From Hetaerina americana (lineage: Eukaryota > Arthropoda > Insecta > Odonata > Calopterygidae): 64,000 nt of DNA. Location of the stretch: positions 4,944,848 through 5,008,847 of the forward strand of contig JAKTNV010000023.1 in NCBI GenBank assembly GCA_022747635.1. The letters run 5' to 3'. Under the pieces are notes generated by a model, which was not told where the DNA came from, did no database searches, and saw only the letters and a list, made by a program, of their open reading frames with translations. Below, piece by piece: positions 1 through 10,879 of the stretch (the first letter of the stretch is position 1; every line of letters starts with the position of its first letter). Position numbers and translations under genes: made by a program.

Positions 1-1629
1 TCTGGCTCTGTTAGTCACATCAGTAAGTATTTTGCAAATCATGTGAACAAGATGAAAAGGATTTTAATTACAAATGCAGGATTAGAATGAATAAAAACTG
101 CGAAGCTTGACATATTTCTATGTGCTAGTGTATACTCATATATTTATGCAAAAATACCTCCTACATCTAAATTTTAAATGTTTGGTGCTGCAACCAGTAA
201 TTGAACATAAAAAGCACTAACTGCATAACTACTCGAGTCTTTGAAGTTATTACTTGTGAAAATAGTTTGGATTAAGGCAATCTGACTTGGGTTTACATTC
301 TTTATCCACAGTTAATTACACACACTGTTCAGTTGGAACCTATGCACATGCCATCTTTTCTATTCAGTTTATTCTTCTTCTATATTCATAAAATTTCCTC
401 AAAAGTTGTTACATAAAAATGAAATAAAATTAAAATTAACACCTCTTTGGGTCACTTTTTTTTTAACTATCTCACATCTTGACAAAGATCAATATCTAGC
501 AACCATGAGGAAAAATGAATGACATGCGTTCTTTATTAAATGAGATGAACAAATTTACCACTACCTATTGGCATTATCATTTTTTTCTTGACTTTCTCAC
601 CAAAATCACTCAGTATTTCACTGAAGCCTAACTTATGGAAAATATGAGAAGTTATGTTCATGTATAGAATAAACTCATGCTAATCCAGCCAGAGTCAGCC
701 AATGTAGTGCGAATGGTTTCTCATATGGTCGCAAAATGGCTGCACGATGGCCAGAAAACACATTTTACTAGAATGTTTCTCTGGACACAGATAAAAATCA
801 TATTTGAATAATTCATCATTTTTCCAATATTAAGGTAAAATATGTAGTACCAGCATGAAGCAAATAATTGACTTGTCCAAATAATGCTGCATGTCGAAAA
901 TTTGTTAGGTTTGTTGACAATGGATAACTAGTTATTTCTGTGGTTTGGTAACTTCCCAAAGTAAATATAGCTGCATCCAGACTTGTTATTTAGGTGCCTA
1001 AATTGTTCGATTTAGGGTGGAGGGTGTCCAAACTCATCAGGCAGCAAGAGGGTGCAAATTTAGGCACCTTTTTTGGCCCCTGGATTTAGAACACAAGAAG
1101 TGTATCCTAAATATACCATAATGCAACCTCAAGAGTCCAGGGGCTAGAAGCAAGACAATTAGCAGAAGAATAATCACCATGGTGTGAGTGTATTATATGG
1201 TCACAATAACATTCGCTATATATCCAGAGAGTATACTTTTACTTGTAGAAAAAACAAAGGCTTTATTAACGCAAGGCAGGAAAAGGCAGAGCTTTCCTTA
1301 GGCAAGAGAAATTTGGTGTCTTCCGCATGAACGTAATGTAATCCTTGTAATAACTTTATTTTATCAAGTTATTGGATACAGATATTTGAAATGTAGAGGT
1401 AAGAACATATTTCTTTGTTTACTGCTTCATTCCATGACTAAGGACATAGTCTTTGTCATCGTTTTTGTATCGTGTATTATTTTATTTGCTTGTTATATCT
1501 TATTTTGGTATAATAACATTATAGAAAATTATCTTCAAGTGCAAGGTTGTGTTTGGAGTGGATAAGCATATATAAGCATGCCATTAGTAAATATATAGCT
1601 GTCTGCATGAATCCAACTCGGTAATCATA
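1..1629. other. Unassigned AT-rich DNA
   Basis: I see no coding exon on either strand. The only structure noticed is at about 965-1145. It carries a self-complementary segment around TTTAGGTGCCTAAAT and AAATTTAGGCACC, and the words GGGTGTCCAAACTCA and AGTCC. Part of this recurs at 3,936-4,035, so it may be a short MITE-like repeat. Confidence 0.5.
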
Positions 1630-1848
1630 AGTCATTTGCCTAAACTTTGCAAAAGGAGTCACTGTTCGGTGATTTCCTCATTTTTCGTACCGCGTCCACG
1701 TATGTCGTTTAAATTCACAACAATTTCGGCAGCTATCCTGCTGGCGTCCTCAGGTCAAGGATGGAAAGAAACTTGTTGTCCTGTCTTATATAGGGCAAAT
1801 CTGGCGCCAATACCGGGAAATTTCTTCGGCCAATCAGGGAACGTCCTC

Positions 1849-2160
1849 TTATTTGCGCGGAATAATTCTTTTCCACGCACTGTGGCGTGGATATCCAGCC
1901 TCTCTGTTAAAGTTTTCTGGCCTTTTAATGATTTCAATTGCCTCTCTAATTATCCTCTTGAAGTATTTTTCTTCTTTCACTATATCTGTCCGTCGCCGAA
2001 CAGAATAGTGTCCGGGTTCACTCCAGGCGTGCTCAGCGATGGCCGATGCTCTAAACTGTTTCGTCTTGGTTGCTCTCTGAAGTTCACTCATGCATGTTTT
2101 CAGCACTCTGCATGTTTCACCGATGTAACATTTGCCACAAGAGAATGGCACTTGGTACAC
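1849..2160 (-). pseudogene. GIY-YIG endonuclease domain of the Penelope-like element
   Basis: This frame of about 103 residues begins VYQVPFSCGKCYIGET, which supplies the GIY (here VYQ) and YIG motifs of the GIY-YIG nuclease fold. It ends with KRIIREAIEIIKRPENFNRE, the helix typical of the Penelope-like C-terminal domain. The nuclease nicks target DNA during element insertion. It is out of frame with the RT upstream, separated by about 80 bases with stops. No ATG is needed because it would be the C-terminal part of a longer polyprotein. Confidence 0.85.
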
Positions 2161-2240
2161 GCCTTCTGATAGTAACTGTGAAATTTTATCCTTGGGTCCG
2201 GGTAGGGTTCAAGCTATCTTGGTGACGCAGTTGAATCTGG

Positions 2241-3169
2241 TCACCACATCATGCTTCTTAAAGCCCTCGCGATTCTTCCCAAAGTCCCTGCGATGAAGGG
2301 GATGGTGACGTAAGCCTTCGGTTGTGGTCTGGAGTCTTCCTCCCTGTCAGGAACAGCGGTGGTTTGTCTCTTCTTTTCTTCCTTCTCGGCCCTTTTTTGG
2401 ATCATATGAGCACTGTATCCATTCCTTTGCAGGGCAGTTGTCAAGTGTTTCTTCTCGTTGGCAATAGAATCGGAGTCACACATTTTATATGCTCGGTTGA
2501 CAAGTGTGTCTACCAGTGACGTCTTCTGACTGGGATGGTGGTGCGATGCAGCATTAAGGTAGTGGGTGTGAGTGGGCTTCCTGTATACTCTGTGTCCAAG
2601 CCTCCCATTCCCTTTATTTCTCTTCACCATGACGTCCAAGAAGGGCAGTTGATGATCCTTTTCCACCTCCATAGTGAAGTGGATGGCTTGATGCTGTGAG
2701 TTCAGATGTTTCAGACACTTTTTTAATTTTCCCTCGCCGTGTGACCAAATGACTAAAGTGTCGTCGACATATCTTAGCCACAGTGAGGGCCGCTTGTCGC
2801 AGGACTCCAGTGCTTTCTTTTCGAAGCTCTCCATGTAGAGGTTGGCCACAGCCGGGGAGAGGGGTGAGTCCATCGCAGCTCCTCCCGTCTGCTTGTAATG
2901 GTCACCATTCCATAGGAAGAAGGAATTGTGGAGGCAATGCTCTCCACCAATCCCGGAAAGTCCTTAGGGATCCCACGGGAGGTGAGTTCCTTGATGATAT
3001 TCAGCGATTCCTCGATAGGGACGTTGGTGAAGAGCGATTCAACGTCGAAGCTGACCATAAAATTGTTGTCATGGATGGTGATGTTTCTTATTACGTCAAT
3101 GAAATGCGTCAAGTGGGTGTCTGTCCAACGTGGTCCTGCAGAGACCCATCGGATTCCCGTTGGACCCAT
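2241..3169 (-). pseudogene. Penelope-like reverse transcriptase, frameshifted
   Basis: Two minus-strand frames together make a partial RT. The upstream frame, read from 3,169, gives WTDTHLTHFIDVIRN and FMVSFDVESLFTNVP, the first catalytic aspartate block. It leaves frame near 2,870, where the second frame begins with MDSPLSPAVANLYMESFE and the catalytic YVDDTLVIW. The second frame continues with LPFLDVMVKR and VYRKPTHTHYLN, motifs typical of Penelope-like RTs. The N-terminal part before 3,169 is missing or lost in the inverted flank. The frame break rules out a working enzyme. The call rests on motif order and on the GIY-YIG domain that follows. Confidence 0.85.
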
Positions 3170-3370
3170 TGTCCCGTCTTATAGAGGGATTTTCGCTATA
3201 TAAGACGGGAAAACGAGCTTCTTTCCATCCTTGACCTGAGGACGCCAGCAGGATAGCTGGCGAAACTGTTGTGAATTTAAACGACATACGTGGACGCAGC
3301 CCAAAAAATGTGGAAATCACCTACTCGTCGCCGTGGAAACCTGCAAACGGAGTCACTGTTTCACTATGTA

Positions 3371-4149
3371 AACCCACCAAGTAATTAACCAACAAAAATG
3401 AAAAAGCACCAACAAAGACTAATTGCAGGATAAATATTTAATTGATACTAAGCTTCACTTAAAAATACGAGACATTTAGCAAGAAAAGTATGCAAAAATA
3501 TAAATGAACTATACATGACTTAAAGCATATCATAAAACAATTACTTACACGGATTAATGACCAAATAATTACCCTGGCCTAAAATACTATAGGATAAAAA
3601 TTTAAAATTATTGAAATGTAATACTATCTGACCAAATAATAAAAGCAAAATATAAAGGACTGATATCTTGAAAAGAGTTAAATGTAGTCTGATTAGAGAA
3701 AATGAGTACGAAAATAGTACCAAAATTGCCCAAGTTACTAAATTAAGAGAAAGAAATGGAAAACTTTAATAATAGACTGCCGAATGATTGGAAAGTAAAC
3801 TCAGAATCACAAAAAATCATTACATGACTACGAAACTACACAAATGTTTGCACAAGCTATGCCAAATATAAAAATAATAAAATCCAGACATAAGCTGTTA
3901 ATTCCTTATTCTTAACTACATAGATGGCAGTACTAATGCGTAGGGTGTCCAAACTCAAGCTGCCTTTTCATTAGGCACCTTCCATTTAGGCACCTATAAG
4001 CATGGTGCTTAATGTCTGAGGAGTCTGGACACAACTTATAATTTTGAGTTCTCCAAGCGGAAAAATGGCATATCAAAAAAGGCATCAAAATGTGTGCCAC
4101 TAAAAGTAACCATAACTTTGAACATTGTAGATAAGGTTCCCTGATGCTA
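3371..4149. other. Unassigned AT-rich DNA
   Basis: No convincing coding exon. At 3,936-4,035 there is AGGGTGTCCAAACTCA, two AGGCACCT words and GAGTCTGGACAC. These echo the segment at 965-1145 and lie just before the Tigger transposase remnant, so they may be part of that transposon's 5' end. Confidence 0.4.
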
Positions 4150-5500
4150 CTTTCATTTGTGAGTTGGGTATAGCTGAACAGATTGTGCCTGATCTGAAAA
4201 CAAAGATGGATAAAATCAAGGTATATGCTCTCAAGTTTCATGCTTATGCCAAGAATATTGATGGTAGCTTCTGAAAACAATAAGGTTAACAGATGATGAA
4301 AAGCTGCCTTTGGTGGAATGGGCAACGGCCATCAAGTGGTGCTTGAATTCATGGCACGGAAATCCAAGATTCAGCACAAAAACTTTTCTAATGCTCACAT
4401 GAGTAAAAATACTATTTTGAATAAAAATGAATGCACTGAAGGCTGAATATGTTCCATAATTACACCTTATGTTTAATGCACATGAAATGGGCCTCAACGG
4501 ATGACTTTTGCCAGAAACAGGAATGCTTTACTAAGTGAACCAAAAATTTCTCCATGAAAAACTATTAAGGAAAGGCTCTCCATACTCCTGTGTGCTAAAT
4601 GATATGGTGGCCTCTATCTGAAAAGCACTGCCATCAGAAAAGTATGACAAACCCAAAATCTGAGAAAAATAATGAATGAACTTTTTGTACTTTATAGGCA
4701 TTCGGCAAATGCGTGGTTTACCAAGTTATCAGAATGGACTGGATCCATAATCACTTTGTTCCCAAAAATGTGAAATACAAAGTGGATGATCTGAGAATTT
4801 CAAATGATGACGTAAATATGCCATTGATTAAGGACAATTTGCACAGTGAGGATGCAGAAATTAGGTGCCTTACTTTGCCCTCAATCACAGCTCTCTTGTT
4901 TTAGTCAACGAATTAAGGAGGAATCATTGCTTGCAAGAGGTTGTACAGACCACAGTATTTTAATTCTATTTTGGTAGAGCTGGAGTCAAGTGATGGTGAG
5001 ATTGATGACAGCAGGGGACAAAGAACAATGATGAATACAAAATAACTATTACTTAAGTCTGTGTTCTTCAACTGGGATGATTCTTAGAGGAAGGTGAAAC
5101 AATCCACTAAGTACGTGTGTGGAAAAAGATGTTATCTTAAAAGGAATGAGGCTGATTTCCACTTCACAAGATTTGAACCAGAAGACATCAGCAACCTTTT
5201 GAAGCCAGCAGGGGAAATATCCTCCACTATTAAAAACGTATGTCTGGCTTAATGTTGATGAAGGTAGTCCAGTTTACAAACATTAACAGTAGAAGAAATA
5301 GCTGATAGTGATTTTACAGTGGGATATGCATCATTGGAATCTGAAGAGGAGTCTGCTGTAAAATCAGTTAAAAATCTTAAATTCCTGCAGAGCCTGAATG
5401 CCATCATAAATTTTACAGATGAAGCTTAGGACACAGACTTAGGACATTATCATGAACATTTGAGAATATCATGGGAGACTGTAATTTGTAAGCAACTCCA
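4150..5500 (+). mobile_element. Tigger/pogo-type DNA transposon, decayed transposase
   Basis: Broken plus-strand frames follow the order of a DDE Tigger transposase. ERLSILLCAK near 4,575 matches the family block around its LLCAN motif. Near 4,700 come ANAWFTKLSEW and then WIHNHFVP, and near 4,850 SEDAEIRCLTLPSITALL. GGIIACKRLYRPQYF at about 4,917 matches the QGII...KRxYR block. The C-terminal tail (DFHFTRFEPEDISNLL near 5,150, FLQSLNAIINFTDEA near 5,385) is also typical. Frameshifts and stops occur throughout, and the second catalytic Asp region (LLLDN in relatives) reads as PLIKDN. It is inactive. Terminal repeats were not defined. Confidence 0.75.
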
Positions 5501-8498
5501 AAGAAGCAAGCTAAGTAAAATAAGCTGTGTTTTCAAAATATTTCCCGATTTTTACTGTAGATCTCCGCAGCACAGTACATCATATACCAATGATGGAATC
5601 TAGGAAGTCTACAACAATCAAAACTTTTCCAAATGCTGTTAAAAATAATTAAAGGTTTTCAAACTGTATTAGCTATTTTGACTTTTCATTTGTTCTTTAA
5701 CCATTTCATATCAGTTAATTTGTCTTCATAATTTTGAACACAATTTAGGTTGGAAAGAATCCATTTTATGACATCAGTACCAAGCTTTTTGAAGTTTAGG
5801 TACAATTGTCACTCAGGACTAGAAACTCATCAAGGAAGAATGCTGATTTTAGAGTTATATTATGTATTACTCTAACTCAATTAATTATGAAATTGTTAAT
5901 AATTAATTTTTACCGTAATGATCATGAGAATGAAAACAAGCATTCTCGGAGCATTATTCATTTGTCAACAACTGTTAATTTAGTCAACTTCATTCTGACA
6001 TAGAAACCTGCTACCTTAAAAAAAATCTAGCAGAATTCAAATGCCATTAACCATATCATATTATCACACTAAAATTGTTCGGCTATATTATCCTTAACTA
6101 TTTCACTGAGATGGGTACGATACACACAAATATATTCCTTCTGCAGATGGCATCATTTATGCATGCTAGGGAGCAGTCCACTGATATTTGCATCAAGACT
6201 ATCTTAATTTACAAAAGATAACTAGCACCATTTTCTAAAATTAAACCCAAATTTATGAAATACAAACCTGTTCAGTTCATTTAAAGTGTGCGTATAGATC
6301 AAACATATAGGATAACATCATTGATTAAAGTATTCGCATAACTATTTATCAATGTTGAATGAAGTTACTAAAGAACTGAGCTCATTTCCGAGGACATTCT
6401 GTGATATACGTGTATTTCATTCAAATATGATTCTGTCAACTTAACATACAATGTTTTTACCCTGAGGCTTCCTGTTTTCCATACAAAATCAGTTTAAGTC
6501 ATCAATGATTCAATATGCACAAGAATAGAGGTGAAAAATAAATACTACATAAATATTAGTTGTATCAAATCCCTGAATAATCCAGATATTGCTTAATCCG
6601 GACCTCTGGTTCCATATAGCCCAGTCTTTTTCAAGATGGTGATGGCCAATAATATTTGTAATGTTTGCTTCGAGAATATAGCTGAAAGCCAGATATTGTT
6701 AATGTGATTTTGGCTCTAAGTCAGTTTTAATCATAGATATGTTGGCCTAACAAAATCAGTGGTGAATGCCAGAGCTAATATTTCACATTTGTTCTATCTA
6801 GGTAAAAAGTGTTTGTTTGGCTCATGTGATGCCATTAAAATCAAGAGAAAACAAGACGAAGTTCTTCAGATAGTGAAAGATCTACAGGGCAAACTGCCTT
6901 GATATGACAAATAATCAGTTTGAGGAAATTGCTGAGCTCACTGAAAACGCATGAGAACTTGATTGTAATACCCGTGACGTTATAACATCGATCACTAATT
7001 CAATGGAAAATGAAAGATTGCAACCTCCCGAGACGAATGGCATGGAGAAGAATGTAACATGGAATGCTTTAATTATGTTCATGCCGCAGCTAATGATTGT
7101 AATAATATTAAAAATGACAGATGAATAAGGTTGCGTGTTCTCAAGAATATGCAACCTCATTCATCCGGAGCTCGCTAAGGAAATTCGCAGCAGCCACCAC
7201 TTGAGGAATCGCCAACTACTACACGCTATACAAGGAAAGAAGAGGAAGAGGGATACACCATGGGGGAAATGAGAAGACGTGACAGTCTCCAAAGTAAACA
7301 TCAACGACCCCAGGCGATCAGCAGTGGCGACACAACAAATGGTGACGGTGGATTCAAAATACCTTATGGGAAGGAAAATTATCATCAGTTACACAAATTT
7401 GGAACTGCCAATAAAGATTCTGGCTGTCAGTTGACAGCAATGGAAAGTATGGCCTATCTCCATGCATGGAGACTGCATTCCAATACCTCATCGGTTTCTG
7501 TCAAGAATGATCTTGTTTTGAAATTCAATTGTGTCGTTGTGGTAGAACCCCCTCAATACCAGAGGCCCATATTCATTGTTCAAAATCACGGCCGACAATT
7601 CACTCAGCGATGAACTTCTCAAAACTGCAATATGGCCAGAAAATGCGGCTATAGCTCAGTTTAGATTAAACTATAATAAGACCGATATCTTTAACTCATG
7701 CTGACTTGATTCCAAATTAGACCTAAATTTAGCATTAATTCCAATGCCTCTCACTGATATCCCTCCCAACACACGTCAGGAAAAGGTGTTCAATCTTCAA
7801 GACATGAAGTACTAACTGTTTTACACTAAAATATCCAGATTATTAAAAATTAGCTATTGGAAGTAGAAGTACTTATCAATGAAAACACCCCAAGTGCCAT
7901 GTGTTTATGTGAAAACTGGCGGCATAAAAATGAAGCATGTGTTGCTAATATCCCTGGGTATGACCTCTTGGGAATCTTCTGCCTCTTGGACAACAAAAAT
8001 GTTGGGGTGTACTAATCATCACAAAGCAGACGCAAGTAATAAACAATTCGATTTCACATATGATGACTAGATTGAATTAAAAATGTTTGAATGATGCATG
8101 GTATGTGTGTAAATATATCAGTCAGTCATTTTTATAGCAACAGGGGATGTATATATCTCCGGAAAATTTTTAAGTTTTCCTGAGAAAATTGAAGTCTCCA
8201 ACACAGAATGTTTAATTCTCCCCAAAATCCATGTGTTATTATGACAGGTGACTATTTGCAACCATTTGTTGACCTCAAGTGCAAGAAGTGATTTTATGTC
8301 TACATTAAATTGTTACTATATGCACACAACAAACGACATGCCCACTCACATCACAAGTTCTCAGACATGCATAGATCTTATTTTTATATTATTTTTCTTA
8401 AAACAATATAATATACCAAAATACTGCACACATTTCTTACTAGTCCTGCCGATGGAAGTTGGCATGGAAAGGGTTAAATATGAATATCATATCATTAC
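5501..8498. other. Unassigned DNA with weak transposon-like traces
   Basis: No recognisable host exon. At 6,570-6,620 the words AATAATCCAGATATTGC and TTAATCCGGACCTCTGG resemble the subterminal sequences of Tigger-type elements. From about 6,840 to 7,610 a plus-strand frame with stops is open for long stretches (IAELTENA, then a 117-codon stretch at 7,260-7,613). I do not recognise its product, and it could be a decayed element. Confidence 0.35.
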
Positions 8499-8506
8499 AC
8501 AATATT

Positions 8507-8792
8507 GGGTCGCGGTAGTCCACTGGGTAGAGCGTTGGACTGCTGATCGGAGGGTCCCGGGTTTGATTCCCGGGCAAGGCACCCTTAGCACCTGCAGCTC
8601 CACCCAAGCTAAATTGGTTTTTCGGGTACCAGGTCTTCCTGGGAAACCATAACCGGCACAGGGAAAGGAACTGGCCCCCCTACCCTGATGTGTGAATTTC
8701 ACTCGCCGTATAGGGCTTAGTACTGGGTGATCTCTACCTTCACCTACTAAACCGACCTTCGGGTTGATTACTGTGTTTATGGTTTTTTTTAT
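8507..8792 (+). mobile_element. tRNA-derived SINE, family 1, full copy
   Basis: The head is tRNA-like: an A-box-like TAGAGCGTTGGACTG and a B box GGGTTTGATTCCC for RNA polymerase III. The body contains CCATAACCGGCACAGGGAAA and CCTGATGTGTGAATTT, and the tail is ACCGACCTTCGGGTTGATTA followed by a T-run. An 8-bp target-site duplication, ACAATATT, flanks it (8,499-8,506 and 8,793-8,800). The acceptor arms do not pair, so this is not a tRNA gene. Related copies are at 25,473, 57,400, 57,812 and probably 41,165 and 63,890. Confidence 0.9.
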
Positions 8793-8800
8793 ACAATATT

Positions 8801-9957
8801 ATTCCTAAGGGTAATATTGCAATAATTTATTTATAAAATAATTATTATCACCTTAGGCTCTTTTTATGCTTTAGATTTTTAGATAGGCTGGTAAGTGAGG
8901 TGTCAAACATTCCCAAATGAATTACATTGATTTGCTCATGATAATGAAGAATTACCTTTGGTTTTATGACTGCAACCTTATTTTTTGCTGCCTTATTCCC
9001 TATCTACAGTGTTTTGCGAAGTATCGATATCTCTCTTTTCTATGCCTTCATCTCACAGTAACCATCCCATAGCCACACAATGCCTTTCCTTTCTTTGATC
9101 ATGTTAAGCCGATTAATTTGAATGGCACATCATACATTAACTTTTTATAAATCAACTTGTCAAAGACAGTAGATGATTTTCACTAATATTACTTCAAAGA
9201 AATGTGGAATGCTGTAGTTCAACAACTTTAATAAACTAACACAGGAGAATCGCAGAGGCATGCTCTATGCCATGTTACTTATTGTTTAGTTACCTGCAAA
9301 ATACATTTATATTAAGTTTATAAAATCAAAACTATACTCACTACGGTCACAAAAATCAAAGAAATACACAATCAATTGAGGAAAATGGCAAAATGTCCAT
9401 TGTCTTCTCATAGTAAAAAGAATAATGGAGTTAAACTGTTCACTTTTTTCTTCGTAAGAGCAACATTAGTAGACAGATATGCCTGAGTTTAACAGATTTA
9501 TTTAATTTAAAAATATCTGGAAAAAGGACAATATCCAGGTTCTACAAAATTAATATAGGTGTAAAATTAAAAATGTGCAATTGAAAAGTATTTCATAAAA
9601 TTTCATAAACACAAATGTTAATGACTTCTCTCAAGCTCAATATATAACAAAAAGAACAAAATTTCTCCGACACAACTCATGCTACTGTTCAGCATTACTG
9701 ACAATGGTGAAGTTGCTGGGCACGGGCCTTTCCCATCCCATTGCCAAGACCCATCTACTATCGGATGAATGAATCAACTCTGAAATTTGAAGATCTGTAA
9801 AGTCTACATAATTTAAATTCCCAGTTTCCCCCTAAGCAGTGCACTTTACAAGAAATATATTAGGAGAAGCCAACGTGCAACTCATCATCACAGAGGAATC
9901 AAATTCCCAAATGCTAGATCATTTAAGCCATAATTATTTCAAATTTAATGGAAAATT
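8801..9957. other. Unassigned AT-rich DNA with one possible exon
   Basis: Mostly featureless. On the minus strand at about 9,838-9,688 there is a 49-codon open stretch (including NYVDFTDLQISELIHSS and MGWERPVPSNFTIV, then TAG), preceded by a plausible acceptor CACTGCTTAG. It is in phase 0 and so does not join the last secure PTEN exon. It is unassigned. Confidence 0.3.
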
Positions 9958-10027
9958 CTAAAAGTACTCATGATTTAGTGTTGGTTTATCACTGTCTCTA
10001 ATTTCAACAAAAATATTCACCAGCAGC
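9958..10027 (-). CDS. Possible PTEN terminal exon
   Basis: A good minus-strand acceptor (TTGCTATTTTTTGTTCTAG) is followed by 22 sense codons and TAG. They read LLVNIFVEIRDSDKPTLN then HEYF. The phase fits the phase-2 donor of the last secure PTEN exon at 13,119. The DSDK...N..YF pattern loosely recalls the DLDKANKDKANRYF segment of vertebrate PTEN C2. If used, the protein would stop inside the last C2 strands and lack a PDZ ligand. The 3.1-kb gap and the shortness of the exon make chance likely. Confidence 0.22.
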
Positions 10028-10029
10028 CT

Positions 10030-10879
10030 AGAACAAAAAATAGCAACAGTAAAAATACCCTTAAGTGTAAAGCGCATTATTGGTTTCATTTTAGGGATGA
10101 AATTCTTCATATTTCAATGGAAACCAGGATATAACTGGACAACTCCCGAAATTACATTAACTCCTTAGTAGCATCATGCTTCACATGCCATAAGACTTGC
10201 ATAGCTTCTCTATTGAGAATTTCTCTGACTTACTAAATTGTACACCATAATGTCACTTTGCAATCTGTCATTCTAATGACACAATGCCTTTTATTAAATA
10301 AAGAGAATTGCAAGATTCATATAAATTCAGAGTTGGTGAAGAAAACAGCCAAGACCAACCAACTTAACTTTAGAAGAGAAAAATTGATGCATTGTTTTTT
10401 TACACATTAAAACGTAGAGTAAGCTCTTCTGTGGATTCCAAGATTTTCAAGTGCACACAACCAACACCTTTGCCAATTAACTACTATTACTCAGTGAATG
10501 TTTAGATGTAGAATTCTTTTACTTTGGCCTCAATCAAAAGAATACCTTGTCCCTCATGGATCATTTCCAGAATAAAGAGAAATTTAAATGCAATACCAAG
10601 ATAAACTTCATATTCTTTGTAAAACTTAAGTAAAAGCAACTGAATTTATTCAGATAGTACGGTGTATATTATTATCTGCAGCCAAATTTCCTCAGACATT
10701 CATCAACAACGTTTCTCTCTTGAATGAATGTGGTCAACAAATAACTGTGCATAGTTGTTTATAGAAATGTTTTCATTTTATTAATTTCATTGATTTTTCT
10801 AGTACCAAAATATGAAACAACTTTGGCAACAGGTCATAATATTTATGGGTGATTATTTTAATTAGGCCACCATCCTAGT
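10030..10879. other. Unassigned AT-rich DNA (PTEN 3' side)
   Basis: Short minus-strand open stretches exist, for example about 40 codons around 10,510-10,640 and about 22 codons around 10,410-10,475. None is long or conserved enough to call. It may contain the missing PTEN 3' exon or the 3' UTR. Confidence 0.3.

Larger units (their letters stand above)
1630..3370 (-). mobile_element. Penelope-like retroelement, degenerate
   Basis: The order on the minus strand is reverse transcriptase, then GIY-YIG endonuclease, which defines Penelope-like elements. The reading frame shifts between the N-terminal RT block (FMVSFDVESLFTNVPI, read near 3,030), the catalytic RT block (LRYVDDTLVIW, near 2,780) and the endonuclease block (CYIGET, near 2,125), so the copy is dead. 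Inverted flanks of about 110-150 bp bound it, at roughly 1,650-1,795 and 3,185-3,345. They share TTGACCTGAGGACGCCAGCA and the AATTTAAACGACATACGTGG word with few differences. Both flanks carry a hammerhead-like core (see findings). Such flanks match the pseudo-LTRs known from this class. Exact ends and target duplications were not resolved. Confidence 0.88.

Noticed and set aside
1636..2169. 177-codon plus-strand ORF
   Set aside because: It lies opposite the GIY-YIG domain and inverted flank of the Penelope-like element and has no motif of its own; its start is not ATG.
7260..7613. 117-codon plus-strand ORF as a host gene
   Set aside because: The upstream frame contains stops, no motif is recognised and splice sites are lacking; it is left as unassigned.
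8507..8580. tRNA gene
   Set aside because: A and B boxes are present, but the acceptor arms do not pair and the sequence continues into a SINE body with target duplications.
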